A DNA stretch of 64,000 bases from Sva-25 sp037385685 (GTDB taxonomy: Bacteria > Pseudomonadota > Gammaproteobacteria > Chromatiales > Chromatiaceae). The DNA is taken from the NCBI GenBank assembly GCA_037385685.1, contig JARRMW010000001.1, positions 85,769 through 149,768 on the forward strand. Reading direction: 5' to 3'. The notes below the pieces were generated by a model. The model was given only the letters and a program-made list of their open reading frames with translations, had not been told where the DNA came from and did no database searches. Shown here one piece after another: positions 23,266-32,383 of this stretch. Position 1 is the first letter of the stretch. Every line of letters begins with the position of its first letter. Both the position numbers and the translations under genes were made by a program.

Positions 23266-24846
23266 ATGTCTGAACACGTAGCAACGCACGACGACCACCA
23301 TCACGGCCCCGAAAAAGGGCTGATGCGCTGGGTACGCACCACCAATCACAAGGATATCGGTACACTCTACCTGCTGTTCTCCCTGCTGATGTTCATGATC
23401 GGTGGCGCCATGGCCATGGTGATCCGGCTCGAACTCTTCCAGCCCGGCATGCAATTCGTCGACCCGGGGTTCTTCAACTCGATGACAACCATGCACGCCC
23501 TGATCATGGTTTTCGGCGCTGTCATGCCGGCATTCGTCGGTCTGGCTAACTGGCTGATTCCGATGATGATCGGCGCGCCCGATATGGCACTCCCCCGGAT
23601 GAACAACTGGTCCTTCTGGATCCTGCCATTCGGCTTCGCCATGCTGCTCTCAACGCTCTTCATGGAAGGAGGAGCACCGGCGGCCGGCTGGACCATGTAC
23701 CCGCCACTCGTACTGCAGACACAGGATGCCTTTCCGTTCCTGATCTTCACGGTCCACATTCTCGGGCTCTCGTCGATCATGGGCGCCATCAACATCGTGG
23801 CGACTATCCTCAACATGCGCGCGCCCGGCATGTCACTCATGAAGATGCCGCTGTTCGTCTGGACATGGTTCATCACCGCGTACCTGCTGATCGCGGTCAT
23901 GCCAGTCTTCGCGGGTGCAGTCACCATGCTGCTCACTGACCAGTATTTCGGCACCAGCTTCTTCGACGCCGCCGGCGGCGGTGACCCGGTCCTGTTCCAG
24001 CACGTCTTCTGGTTCTTCGGCCACCCAGAAGTCTATATCATGATCCTGCCGGCTTTCGGCATCGTCTCGGCAATCGTCCCGACCTTTGCACGCAAGCCAC
24101 TCTTCGGTTACAGCTCGATGGTCTATGCCACAGCCTCGATCGCCTTCCTGTCGTTCATCGTCTGGGCACACCACATGTTCACGGTCGGCATGCCGGTCGC
24201 GGGTGAACTCTTCTTCATGTACGCCACGATGCTGATCGCCGTTCCAACGGGCGTGAAGGTCTTCAACTGGGTCTCAACCATGTGGAAAGGCTCCATGACC
24301 TTTGAGACGCCAATGCTGTTCGCGATCGGCTTCATTATTCTCTTCACCATCGGTGGTTTCTCCGGTCTCATGCTCGCCATCACGCCGGTTGACTTCCAGT
24401 ACCACGACACCTACTTCGTGGTCGCCCATTTCCACTATGTACTGGTTTCCGGCGCGATTTTCTCGATCATGGCCGCAGCCTACTACTGGCTGCCCAAATG
24501 GACAGGCAACATGTATGACGAGCGGCTCGGCAAGATCCATTTCTGGCTCTCGACAATCTTCGTCAACGTACTCTTCTTCCCCCAGCACTTCCTTGGATTG
24601 GCCGGCATGCCGCGGCGGATCCCGGATTATTCCCTGCAGTTTGCTGACTGGAACATGGTCTCCTCGATTGGCGGCTTCGCCTTCGGCCTGACCCAGCTGC
24701 TCTTTTGCTACATCGTCTACAAGACGATCAGGGGTGGAGAAAAAGCCACGGATCGCGTCTGGGAAGGCGCAACCGGCCTGGAATTCGAACAACTCTCCTC
24801 GCCACCGCCCTACCACAGCTTCACCGAAGCACCCCAGGTGAAGTGA
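23266..24846 (+). CDS. ctaD: Cytochrome c oxidase subunit I (CtaD/CoxA)
   Basis: This 526-residue catalytic subunit begins with a His-rich N-terminus and contains the family landmarks NHKDIGTLYLLF, FGHPEVYIMILPAFG (CuB and Tyr region), HHMFTVG and HDTYFVVAHFHYVLV (haem a and a3 ligands). It reduces O2 to water and pumps protons under well-aerated conditions. GGAG lies before ATG 23266; the frame is open further upstream inside ctaC but that part is not coding. Confidence 0.97.
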   Translation: MSEHVATHDDHHHGPEKGLMRWVRTTNHKDIGTLYLLFSLLMFMIGGAMAMVIRLELFQPGMQFVDPGFFNSMTTMHALIMVFGAVMPAFVGLANWLIPMMIGAPDMALPRMNNWSFWILPFGFAMLLSTLFMEGGAPAAGWTMYPPLVLQTQDAFPFLIFTVHILGLSSIMGAINIVATILNMRAPGMSLMKMPLFVWTWFITAYLLIAVMPVFAGAVTMLLTDQYFGTSFFDAAGGGDPVLFQHVFWFFGHPEVYIMILPAFGIVSAIVPTFARKPLFGYSSMVYATASIAFLSFIVWAHHMFTVGMPVAGELFFMYATMLIAVPTGVKVFNWVSTMWKGSMTFETPMLFAIGFIILFTIGGFSGLMLAITPVDFQYHDTYFVVAHFHYVLVSGAIFSIMAAAYYWLPKWTGNMYDERLGKIHFWLSTIFVNVLFFPQHFLGLAGMPRRIPDYSLQFADWNMVSSIGGFAFGLTQLLFCYIVYKTIRGGEKATDRVWEGATGLEFEQLSSPPPYHSFTEAPQVK

Positions 24847-24968
24847 TGATGACGGACTCGCAGGAGCACGAGGTTAATCGCCGCGGTATCCGCATCACCG
24901 TCATCCTGCTGGCGCTCGTGGCACTTGGCCTCTATCTCGGGCCAATGATCATGAAGGTATTCGACTGA
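24846..24968 (+). CDS. Small single-helix oxidase-associated protein between ctaD and ctaG
   Basis: This 40-residue protein has a charged N-terminus (MMTDSQEHEVNRRG) and one helix (about 16-36, IRITVILLALVALGLYLG). Its ATG overlaps the ctaD stop (ATGA) and its stop overlaps the ctaG ATG, so it is translationally coupled on both sides. Similar tiny proteins between coxA and ctaG in other proteobacteria are called cytochrome oxidase small assembly proteins; a role in assembly or CtaG membrane placement is inferred. Confidence 0.75.
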   Translation: MMTDSQEHEVNRRGIRITVILLALVALGLYLGPMIMKVFD

Positions 24969-25534
24969 TGGAGAAACAGGAGCTCAGGACAAGCAACCGC
25001 CGCGTGGTCCTGATGACCGGTGCGGCGGTTGTCCTGATGTTCGGATTCGGGTTTGCGATGGTCCCGCTCTATGATGTCTTCTGTCAGGTGACCGGGTTCG
25101 GGGGACGCGCGCTTCAGAACACGGAAACAGCGCCTGCGCGCATCGACGATGATCGCGAGATCACAGTGGAATTTGTGGCCAGTGTCGGAAAGCACGCCTA
25201 CATGGAGTTCCGCCCGAAGGTCGCAAAGATGAAGATACGGCCAGGCCAGTATGTGCAGACGAGCTTTTTCGCGACCAACCTCAACAGGACACCGATCACC
25301 GGGCGGGCAATCTACAATGTGGCGCCGGCAGAGGGATCACTCTACTTCCACAAGACAGAGTGTTTCTGCTTTACCGAGCAAGCCTTCGAAGCCGGTGAAG
25401 AGCGCGAAATGCCCCTGGTCTTTTCCATAAGCCCCGACCTGCCGGACAACATCAAGACCATCTCGCTTTCCTACACTTTTTACGACAAAACACCTAAAAA
25501 CCAAGTAGCACAATTAACCACTCAAGGGGAATAA
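24968..25534 (+). CDS. ctaG: Cytochrome c oxidase assembly protein CtaG/Cox11
   Basis: This 188-residue protein has one N-terminal membrane helix (about 13-32) followed by the family motif VPLYDVFCQVTGFGG and a periplasmic Ig-like domain with the copper-binding ECFCFTEQ (about 136). Cox11 delivers copper to the CuB site of subunit I. It overlaps the preceding small gene by one base and runs to within three bases of ctaE. Confidence 0.95.
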   Translation: MEKQELRTSNRRVVLMTGAAVVLMFGFGFAMVPLYDVFCQVTGFGGRALQNTETAPARIDDDREITVEFVASVGKHAYMEFRPKVAKMKIRPGQYVQTSFFATNLNRTPITGRAIYNVAPAEGSLYFHKTECFCFTEQAFEAGEEREMPLVFSISPDLPDNIKTISLSYTFYDKTPKNQVAQLTTQGE

Positions 25535-25537
25535 CAG

Positions 25538-26407
25538 ATGTCACACGCATCTCACGATCATTACTACGTGCCCCATGGCACCAGCTGGCCCATTATCGGA
25601 ACGATCGGCCTGACCACACTGTTCGTCGGCTTCTCAAACTACCTCAACGGCAACAGCATCGGCACATGGATCATGCTCGCGGGTGTTGCGATCGTCATCT
25701 ACATGATGTTTCGCTGGTTCGGCGAGGTGATCGACGAAAGTCTCAGTGGCAAATACAGCGACCAGGTCGATACCTCCTTTCGCATGGGCATGGGATGGTT
25801 CATCTTCTCGGAGGTGATGTTCTTCGCGGCCTTCTTCGGTGCCCTCCTCTATGCCCGCGTGCTTTCGATTCCCTGGCTTGGTGGCGAGGGCGATGGCGTC
25901 ATGACCAATGCTGTCCTGTGGAGCGGATTCGAAGCCGCATGGCCAACCAATGGTCCCGGCGAAGTCGGTGGTGATTTCCAGATCGTCGGTGCCTGGGGCA
26001 TTCCGGCCATCAACACGCTGATCCTGCTGACCTCGGGCGTCACGGTGACTTTCGCACACTGGGCATTGAAACAGGGCAATAACAGCAGAACCACCCTGTG
26101 GCTGGCCGCTACCGTCGCGCTCGGATTCCTCTTCGTCGGGCTACAGGCCTATGAATACCAGCACGCCTGGTCTGATCTGAACCTGACCCTGGGTTCCGGC
26201 ATCTACGGCTCGACCTTTTATATGCTGACCGGGTTCCACGGCCTGCACGTCACGATCGGCGCGATCATGCTATTCGTTATGATGCTGCGTTCGGCCAGGG
26301 GCCATTTCACGCCACACAACCATTTCGCTTTCGAGGCATCGGCCTGGTACTGGCACTTTGTCGATGTTGTCTGGCTCGGCCTGTTTATCTTCGTCTACTG
26401 GCTCTGA
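25538..26407 (+). CDS. ctaE: Cytochrome c oxidase subunit III (CtaE/CoxC)
   Basis: This is a 289-residue polytopic protein with seven predicted helices and the subunit III landmarks FRWFGEVIDESLSGKYS, SEVMFFAAFFGALLYAR and GFHGLHVTIGAIML, ending AWYWHFVDVVWLGLFIFVYW. It supports proton uptake and stability of the oxidase core. It is the last gene of the ctaC-D-small-G-E operon, with a clear terminator 30 bases downstream. Confidence 0.96.
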   Translation: MSHASHDHYYVPHGTSWPIIGTIGLTTLFVGFSNYLNGNSIGTWIMLAGVAIVIYMMFRWFGEVIDESLSGKYSDQVDTSFRMGMGWFIFSEVMFFAAFFGALLYARVLSIPWLGGEGDGVMTNAVLWSGFEAAWPTNGPGEVGGDFQIVGAWGIPAINTLILLTSGVTVTFAHWALKQGNNSRTTLWLAATVALGFLFVGLQAYEYQHAWSDLNLTLGSGIYGSTFYMLTGFHGLHVTIGAIMLFVMMLRSARGHFTPHNHFAFEASAWYWHFVDVVWLGLFIFVYWL

Positions 26408-26436
26408 TCAAGAAGAAGAGACAAGAAGAACAAGAA

Positions 26437-26463
26437 ACGCCGCCCTCCGGGGCGGCTTTTTCT
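26437..26463 (+). terminator. Intrinsic terminator of the caa3 oxidase operon
   Basis: The stem GCCGCCC / GGGCGGC with loop TCCG is followed by TTTTTCTT. It lies just after ctaE. Confidence 0.85.
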
Positions 26464-26479
26464 TGCCCGGAAAACCAGA

Positions 26480-26502
26480 CAGGCCCCGCATTGCGGGGCC
26501 TG
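26480..26502 (-). terminator. Hairpin downstream of hslU
   Basis: A perfect 10-bp stem (CAGGCCCCGC / GCGGGGCCTG) with an ATT loop lies 32 bases past the hslU stop. On the minus strand it is followed by TCTGGTTTT, a weak T tract. It is probably the terminator of the hslVU transcript. Confidence 0.6.
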
Positions 26503-26533
26503 TTAAGAACGACCGGAACACACGACGCGTTGC

Positions 26534-27874
26534 TCAGAGAATGTAACGTGTCAGGTCCTCGTTTTCAGCGAGTTGATTGAGGTGCTCGTTGACGTAGTCT
26601 TCATCAACCACAACCTTCTCGCCCTCGAGATCCGGTGCCTCGTAGGAAATTCTTTCCAGCAAACGCTCCATGACCGTGTGAAGCCGTCGCGCGCCGATAT
26701 TCTCGGTACGCTCGTTGACATTCCAGGCAATCTCCGCGATGCGGCGAATGCCGCCTTCCGTGAATTCCAGCCCAACGCCCTCTGTCGCCATGAGTGCCTG
26801 GTACTGCTCGGTCAGTGACGCATCGGGTTCTGTCAGGATTCGTGTGAAATCATCGACGCTCAGGGCCTGGAGCTCCACGCGGATGGGCAAGCGGCCCTGG
26901 AGTTCGGGGATCAGGTCGGACGGCTTGGCAAGATGGAAGGCCCCCGATGCAATAAAGAGAATGTGGTCAGTCCTGACCGTTCCATGCTTGGTCGAGACGG
27001 TGCATCCCTCGACGAGTGGCAACAGGTCACGCTGTACGCCCTCGCGTGAGACGTCGGCACCACCGCCTGAATAGTCGGAACGCGAACAGACCTTGTCGAG
27101 TTCATCGAGAAAGACAATGCCATGCTGCTCGACAAGCTCGATGGCACGCAGCTTGAGATCTTCCTGATTGACGCGGCGCGCCGCTTCCTCGTCCTCGATG
27201 AGTTTGAGGGCATCCCTGATGCGCAACTTGCGCCGCTTCGTTCGGCCGCTGCCGATATTGGCGAACATTTCCTGCAACTGGCTCGTCATCTCTTCCATGC
27301 CCGGCGGCGTCATAATTTCGACGCCCATTTGCGGAGTAGTCACCTCGATCTCGATCTCCTTGTCATCGAGTTCCCCGCCACGCAGCTTGTAGCGAAACTT
27401 TGTTCGGGTTGCAGAATCCTCGGGAGTCTGCGCCTCATCCTCCCAGGAACTGACAGTCGGTCCCGGCAGGAGCGCATCCAGAACGCGCTCCTCCGCACTT
27501 TGGCGCGCAACATCGCGCACCTTTTCCATCTCGGTCTCGCGCAGCATCTTGATGGCCGAATCAGCCAATTCGCGGATAATGGAGTCGACCTCCTTCCCGA
27601 CATAGCCAACCTCGGTGAACTTGGTTGCCTCGACCTTGATAAAGGGCGCATCGGCGAGGTTCGCCAGGCGCCGTGCAATCTCGGTCTTGCCGACACCGGT
27701 GGGACCGATCATGAGGATATTCTTGGGCGTGATCTCGTTTCGCAGCTGCTCATCGACTTGTGCACGGCGCCAGCGATTACGAAGCGCAATGGCGACGGCA
27801 CGCTTGGCATCATGCTGGCCGATGATGTGCTTGTCGAGTTCCTGAACGATCTCGCGGGGAGTGATTTCAGCCAT
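26534..27874 (-). CDS. hslU: ATP-dependent protease ATPase subunit HslU
   Basis: This is a 446-residue AAA+ unfoldase. The N-terminal signature is PREIVQELDKHIIGQ, Walker A is GPTGVGKT (57-64), the pore-loop region reads EVGYVGKEVDSI, Walker B is IVFLDELDKV, and the C-terminus ends in the HslV-activating tail (LTRYIL). It unfolds substrates and feeds them to HslV in the cytoplasm, as part of heat-shock protein turnover. Its ATG overlaps the hslV TGA by one base. Confidence 0.97.
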   Translation of the reverse strand: MAEITPREIVQELDKHIIGQHDAKRAVAIALRNRWRRAQVDEQLRNEITPKNILMIGPTGVGKTEIARRLANLADAPFIKVEATKFTEVGYVGKEVDSIIRELADSAIKMLRETEMEKVRDVARQSAEERVLDALLPGPTVSSWEDEAQTPEDSATRTKFRYKLRGGELDDKEIEIEVTTPQMGVEIMTPPGMEEMTSQLQEMFANIGSGRTKRRKLRIRDALKLIEDEEAARRVNQEDLKLRAIELVEQHGIVFLDELDKVCSRSDYSGGGADVSREGVQRDLLPLVEGCTVSTKHGTVRTDHILFIASGAFHLAKPSDLIPELQGRLPIRVELQALSVDDFTRILTEPDASLTEQYQALMATEGVGLEFTEGGIRRIAEIAWNVNERTENIGARRLHTVMERLLERISYEAPDLEGEKVVVDEDYVNEHLNQLAENEDLTRYIL

Positions 27875-28419
27875 CAGTCTTGAATTTCCAGTTCTTCGAG
27901 AACCAGGTTGTGGTTCGTGTAGACGCAGATATCGGCAGCGATATTGAGCCCTTTCTCGACGATCTCGCGTGCCGAAAGGTCGCTGTTTTCGAGCAGGGCA
28001 CGGGCTGCCGCCTGGGCATAGGAGCCACCCGAGCCGATTGCCATGAGGCTGTTCTCAGGCTCGATGACATCACCGTTGCCGGAGATGATCAATGAAGCCT
28101 CTCTGTCAGCAACACACAAGAGCGCCTCCAGACGACGCAGCATGCGATCGGTGCGCCAGTCTTTTGCCATCTCGACAGCAGCACGTGTCAGGTGACCGCC
28201 ATGCTTCTCGAGCTTGCCCTCGAAGCGCTCAAAGAGCGTGAAAGCATCGGCCGTGGCACCTGCAAAACCGGCCAGCACCTGATTCTTGTAGAGCCGGCGC
28301 ACCTTGCGCGCGTTGCCTTTCATGACAGTTTGACCAAGGGTCACCTGGCCGTCACCACCAACGACAACGCTGCCATTGCGACGCACGGAAAGTATCGTGG
28401 TTCCACGAAAATCTGTCAT
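27874..28419 (-). CDS. hslV: ATP-dependent protease proteolytic subunit HslV
   Basis: This 181-residue N-terminal-nucleophile peptidase starts MTDFRGTTILSVRR, so a short propeptide is probably removed to expose the catalytic Thr of TTILSVRR. Further family landmarks are GDGQVTLG, RRLEALL and SGGSYAQAAARALL. It forms the two stacked hexamers of the HslVU protease. The ATG at 28419 is one base after the stop of the flavin reductase gene; the open frame upstream belongs to another gene. Confidence 0.95.
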   Translation of the reverse strand: MTDFRGTTILSVRRNGSVVVGGDGQVTLGQTVMKGNARKVRRLYKNQVLAGFAGATADAFTLFERFEGKLEKHGGHLTRAAVEMAKDWRTDRMLRRLEALLCVADREASLIISGNGDVIEPENSLMAIGSGGSYAQAAARALLENSDLSAREIVEKGLNIAADICVYTNHNLVLEELEIQD

Positions 28420-28420
28420 C

Positions 28421-29431
28421 TCACTTACCCCTGGGTGCGGCATACTCGAAAGCGTCCGAGTACATGTAGTCGCGGCTAAGCCCTTTTGCCTCGAACGCCT
28501 CGCTGGCCGAGTTGACCATGACGGGCGGACCGGCCATGTAGACATCATACTCCGGGATATTATCGATATCCCGCAGGACGGCGTCATGGACAAACCCGGT
28601 ACGCCCCGTCCAGTCAGCATCCGGCTCAGAGAGCACGGGAACGAACCTGAAGTTGTCATGCTGCGCCATCCATTCCTCCGGCAAGTCCGGCAGGTAGAGG
28701 TCACGGCGCGAACGCACGCCCCAGTAGAGCGTCATCGGACGCCTGATGCCAGTGAAAAACGCATGTTCGAGCATGCCCTTGATTGGTGCGAAGCCGGTCC
28801 CACCCGCAATGAAGAGCATCGGACGATCCGACTCCTCACGCAGCGTGAATGTCCCGAGCGGCGCCTCGATGCGCAGGACAGTTTTGTCTTTCAGGGAGTC
28901 GAAAACAAAATCGGTGAAGGTTCCACCCTCGACATGACGGATATGCAATTCGATAAACTCGTCGTCATGTGGTGCATTGGCAATGGAGAAAGCACGGCGC
29001 TTGCCATTTTCCAGGAGGAATTCAAGATACTGTCCCGCGAGGAACTGCAGGCGCTGCGAATCAGGCAGCTTCAGCATCACGCGCATGACATCGTGAGCCA
29101 GTGGCTCGTGGAGGTGTACCTTGCATGGCATGACCCGTGGCTCGATCTCTGCCGCACGCTCGAGAAGATGGGCTTTGATCAGCAGATCGCTGGTCGGAAT
29201 AGCCTGGCAGATCAGCATGCCATCCTCATCATCTGTCAATCCCGGCGGGTCACCGTGGGGATAGTGAAAACCGCCGGAGACAAGCTTCACCTGGCACGTC
29301 CCGCAATTCCCGCTGCGGCAGCCATAGGGGAGGATCACATTCTGCCGCAGCGCAGCATCGAGAATTGTCTCGTCCTCGCTGACCTCAAACGTCCTGCCCT
29401 GTGGCTGAACTGTGACCTGAAATTTATTCAT
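28421..29431 (-). CDS. Flavin reductase with N-terminal 2Fe-2S domain (CDP-6-deoxyglucoseen-reductase-like)
   Basis: This 336-residue protein has a plant-type ferredoxin domain (1-90; YGCRSGNCGTCQVKLVSG and LICQA), an FAD-binding domain with the RAFSIANAP signature and an NAD(P)-binding domain with GGTGFAPIKGM. It is a single-component electron-transfer reductase of the ferredoxin-NADP reductase type. The common label CDP-6-deoxy-delta-3,4-glucoseen reductase is by similarity; no sugar-biosynthesis genes are near, so it more likely reduces a flavin or oxygenase partner. ATG 29431 was chosen because the ferredoxin domain starts there. It is probably co-transcribed with hslVU. Confidence 0.85.
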   Translation of the reverse strand: MNKFQVTVQPQGRTFEVSEDETILDAALRQNVILPYGCRSGNCGTCQVKLVSGGFHYPHGDPPGLTDDEDGMLICQAIPTSDLLIKAHLLERAAEIEPRVMPCKVHLHEPLAHDVMRVMLKLPDSQRLQFLAGQYLEFLLENGKRRAFSIANAPHDDEFIELHIRHVEGGTFTDFVFDSLKDKTVLRIEAPLGTFTLREESDRPMLFIAGGTGFAPIKGMLEHAFFTGIRRPMTLYWGVRSRRDLYLPDLPEEWMAQHDNFRFVPVLSEPDADWTGRTGFVHDAVLRDIDNIPEYDVYMAGPPVMVNSASEAFEAKGLSRDYMYSDAFEYAAPRGK

Positions 29432-29494
29432 AAACTTGAATTGGCTATCTAAAACTGCGAGATTGTCCCGTATTTTCCTGTGTATTAAAACCTC

Positions 29495-30364
29495 ATGACC
29501 AGAATAGTAATCGCCGGCTGTGGCGATATCGGGCGACGCATTGCTTCTCTTGCGGCCGGCAAGGGGCTCGAAGTAACCGGGCTCGTGCGCAGTCGGGAAA
29601 GCTGCGATGCACTCGAACAGGCGGGACACACCTGCATACAGGTCGATTTTGCCCGTCCCCCGCTGCCACCTCTCGATGTCACTGATTGTGATCTGCTCTA
29701 CCTTGCCCCGCCCCCTCGCAAAGGCGAGGCAGATCCGCTGATCGGCAATTTTCTTGCGGCCATGCAGGGACTGCCACGCTGCTTTTTGTATCTCAGCACG
29801 ACGGGTGTCTACGGCAATGCCGATGGTGGCTGGATTGATGAATCCTCGCCTCTCGATGCACAGGTGGACCGCGCCAGACGCCGCCTCGATGCCGAACGAC
29901 AGGTCGCCGAAGCTGCGCGGGCGCAGGGCTTTGATTTCCTCATCATCCGCGTTCCGGGTATCTACGGGCCAGGACGGCTGCCGCTTGACAGGATCCGGGA
30001 TCATCAACCCGTCCTGAAAGCAGAGATCGCACCCTTTACGAACCGCATCCATGCAGACGACCTTGCGGCAGTCACACTGGACCTGCTCGAAACAGGCAAA
30101 AGCGGGGAAGTCTACAATGTCACAGACGGGCACCCCTCGACCATGACCGACTATTTCACAAAGATTGCACGCTATGCCGGATTTGAACCCCCACCACAGA
30201 TCGACATGCAAACAGCCCGGGAACAACTCAGTCCCGGCATGCTGAGCTACCTGCAGGAATCGCGCAAGATTTCGAACGCCAAGCTCATGCAAACGATCAG
30301 CACCAGCTTGCGTTTTCCGACGCTCGATGACGGACTCGAGGCGATTTTCGGCAAGCCGTCATGA
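29495..30364 (+). CDS. SDR family oxidoreductase / NAD-dependent epimerase-like (YeeZ-like)
   Basis: This 289-residue extended short-chain dehydrogenase has the N-terminal Rossmann motif IAGCGDIGRRIAS, a STTGVYG segment and an IIRVPGIYGPGR motif. The usual catalytic YxxxK is not clear, as in the YeeZ/NAD-binding subfamily, so it may be an atypical member. The substrate is unknown. It is divergent from the flavin reductase (63 bases apart) and overlaps engB by four bases. Confidence 0.8.
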   Translation: MTRIVIAGCGDIGRRIASLAAGKGLEVTGLVRSRESCDALEQAGHTCIQVDFARPPLPPLDVTDCDLLYLAPPPRKGEADPLIGNFLAAMQGLPRCFLYLSTTGVYGNADGGWIDESSPLDAQVDRARRRLDAERQVAEAARAQGFDFLIIRVPGIYGPGRLPLDRIRDHQPVLKAEIAPFTNRIHADDLAAVTLDLLETGKSGEVYNVTDGHPSTMTDYFTKIARYAGFEPPPQIDMQTAREQLSPGMLSYLQESRKISNAKLMQTISTSLRFPTLDDGLEAIFGKPS

Positions 30365-30969
30365 TCCCCTATTTTCATCGCGCCCGGTTTCTCATGAGTG
30401 CCGCTAAACTTTCACAGCTGCCTGACTGTGAGCAGGGCTACGAGGTTGCCTTCGCCGGACGATCCAATGCCGGCAAGTCGAGTGCCATCAACACGCTGAC
30501 TCACCAGAAAGCACTCGCACGCACAAGCAAGACACCCGGTCGAACGCAGCTGATTAACCTTTTTGCCCTGGATGACCACCGGCGTCTCGTAGACCTGCCT
30601 GGATACGGATTCGCGAAGGTTGCTGCACCGATCCGTGACCAGTGGCGCGGGCTGCTCTCAACCTATATCGAGGAGCGCCGTTGCCTGAAGGGAGTGGTCG
30701 TCATGATGGATGTCCGCCATCCTCTGAAGGAACTCGACCAGCAGATGCTCGCCTGGTGCAATCACATCGGACTGCCCGTTCACGTCCTTTTGACCAAGGC
30801 CGACAAACTCAAACGCGGGCCGGCGATGGCCTCACTGCACAAGGTGCGTAAATCCCTGAACGATACACCACAGAACAGTGCCCAGCTCTTCTCCTCTCTC
30901 AAGAAAACCGGTATCGACGAGGCTCATGAGAAGCTCGCCGGCTGGCTGAACCTGCACAGAGAAGATTGA
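30361..30969 (+). CDS. engB: Ribosome biogenesis GTPase EngB/YsxC
   Basis: This is a 202-residue single-domain GTPase with G1 GRSNAGKSS, G2 region TSKTPGRTQLINLF, G3 DLPGYGFAKV and G4 TKADKL. It acts in assembly of the large ribosomal subunit, and the family is broadly essential. Its ATG overlaps the SDR stop; residues before MSAAKLSQLP are typical of the family (FHRARFLMSA). Confidence 0.95.
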   Translation: MIPYFHRARFLMSAAKLSQLPDCEQGYEVAFAGRSNAGKSSAINTLTHQKALARTSKTPGRTQLINLFALDDHRRLVDLPGYGFAKVAAPIRDQWRGLLSTYIEERRCLKGVVVMMDVRHPLKELDQQMLAWCNHIGLPVHVLLTKADKLKRGPAMASLHKVRKSLNDTPQNSAQLFSSLKKTGIDEAHEKLAGWLNLHRED

Positions 30970-31077
30970 GCAATGCACATTACCCACCCGATTCAGGGGC
31001 AGAAGCAAGGGTGCAACCCTGTAAAAATGCCCTGTATCGCATAAAATGAGCAGATAACCCTTCATGGAGAGCAAACG

Positions 31078-31374
31078 ATGATGAAACTTGCCCGCACACT
31101 CCTGACCAGCATGCTCCTGCTTCCGGCCGGCAATCTGCTTGCCGAAGAACTCCCCGGCAGCGCCGAAAACGGCCAGAAACTGCATGAGGAGCACTGCTCT
31201 CGCTGCCACGGTACCGAGGTCTACCTGCCCCCCATGCGTAAGATCGAGTCACTCGAACTCCTCAAGCAGCGTGCGACCGGCTGTAACAGCATGACCGGCG
31301 CGAACCTGTTTCCAGAGGATGTCGACGACATCGTGCATTACCTGAATACGGCTTTCTACAAATTCGAACAATAA
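31078..31374 (+). CDS. Small periplasmic c-type cytochrome
   Basis: This 98-residue precursor has a signal peptide (about 1-22, ending NLLAEE), one haem site CSRCH (about 41) and a candidate Met ligand in LPPMRK (about 54). The mature protein of about 75 residues resembles small class I cytochromes. It may be an electron donor to one of the oxidases, which is inference. GGAGAG precedes tandem ATGs at 31078 and 31081. It is followed 10 bases later by rsgA. Confidence 0.85.
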   Translation: MMKLARTLLTSMLLLPAGNLLAEELPGSAENGQKLHEEHCSRCHGTEVYLPPMRKIESLELLKQRATGCNSMTGANLFPEDVDDIVHYLNTAFYKFEQ

Positions 31375-31384
31375 TCCCCGGCGC

Positions 31385-32383
31385 ATGTCACGCAGGCGTC
31401 TGACCCGGCAACAGAAAGCGCGTATCGCTGCCATTCGGGAAAGACGCCTGCATCAGGCGCAATACGAGACTGACAACCTGCACGTCAGCCATGACGGGCC
31501 ATCCCGCGAGGGGACTGTGGTGGTGCGTCACGGTCGCAGCCTGGTGATCGCTGATGAAGAGCGACATCTCGTCAACTGCCAGTTTCGCCAGAATCTCGGT
31601 GATATCGTCTGCGGCGACCACGTCATCTGGCATAGCACCGGGGACGGGGACGGCGTTGTCACCGCCGTCAGGGAACGTACGACGCTGCTGTCACGCCCGG
31701 ACTACGGCGGTCACGAGAAACCTCTCGCCGCAAACCTGACCCAGCTCGTCATCGTCGCAGCCCCCAGCCCTGCCCCGACCGGTTACCTGCTCGACCAATA
31801 CCTGGCCGCAGCCGAGCACTTTGGTCTCAAGGCCATACTGGTACTCAACAAATCGGATCTGCTTGAAGACGTTGATCATGAATTGCTCCACAGGTTCGAA
31901 ACCTATGCACGGATCGGCTACCCTGTGCTGCATGTCAGTACGAAGCAGCACTCCGGCGAGGAGAACCTGAGAAGCTCCCTTAAGGATGAGAGCAGCATCC
32001 TCGTTGGTCAGTCCGGTGTTGGAAAATCGTCGCTTGTCAACATGCTGCTCCCTGATCTGGATGTCCAGACAGGAGCCTTGTCGAAGACCAGTGGCCTCGG
32101 CAAGCACACAACATCAAGTGCCATGCTCTACTTCCTGCCGCAGGGTGGAACCCTTATCGATTCTCCCGGGGTACGCAGTTTCAGGCTCCTCATCACTGAA
32201 CGCGCAGAGCTCGAGCAGGGATTTCGTGAATTTGCCCCCTTCCTCGGTCACTGCCAGTTCAGCGACTGCCGCCATGAGCAAGAGCCCGGATGCGCACTGA
32301 CGGAAGCAGTCGAATCGGGCAAAATAGCGGGCTGGAGACTCAACCATTTCCGCCTTATGGCGCAAGCACTCGGGAAGACGTGA
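31385..32383 (+). CDS. rsgA: Small-ribosomal-subunit GTPase RsgA (YjeQ)
   Basis: This 332-residue circularly permuted GTPase has an N-terminal OB domain (about 35-105), G4 NKSDLL before G1 GQSGVGKSS, G3 DSPGVRSF and a C-terminal zinc site (CQFSDCRHEQEPGC). It checks late maturation of the 30S subunit. Its TGA overlaps the next ATG by one base. Confidence 0.95.
   Translation: MSRRRLTRQQKARIAAIRERRLHQAQYETDNLHVSHDGPSREGTVVVRHGRSLVIADEERHLVNCQFRQNLGDIVCGDHVIWHSTGDGDGVVTAVRERTTLLSRPDYGGHEKPLAANLTQLVIVAAPSPAPTGYLLDQYLAAAEHFGLKAILVLNKSDLLEDVDHELLHRFETYARIGYPVLHVSTKQHSGEENLRSSLKDESSILVGQSGVGKSSLVNMLLPDLDVQTGALSKTSGLGKHTTSSAMLYFLPQGGTLIDSPGVRSFRLLITERAELEQGFREFAPFLGHCQFSDCRHEQEPGCALTEAVESGKIAGWRLNHFRLMAQALGKT

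Noticed and set aside
29432..30292. Upstream extension of the flavin reductase frame on the minus strand
   Set aside because: The ferredoxin domain begins at 29431, and the extension lies opposite the well-supported SDR gene with no recognisable protein sequence.
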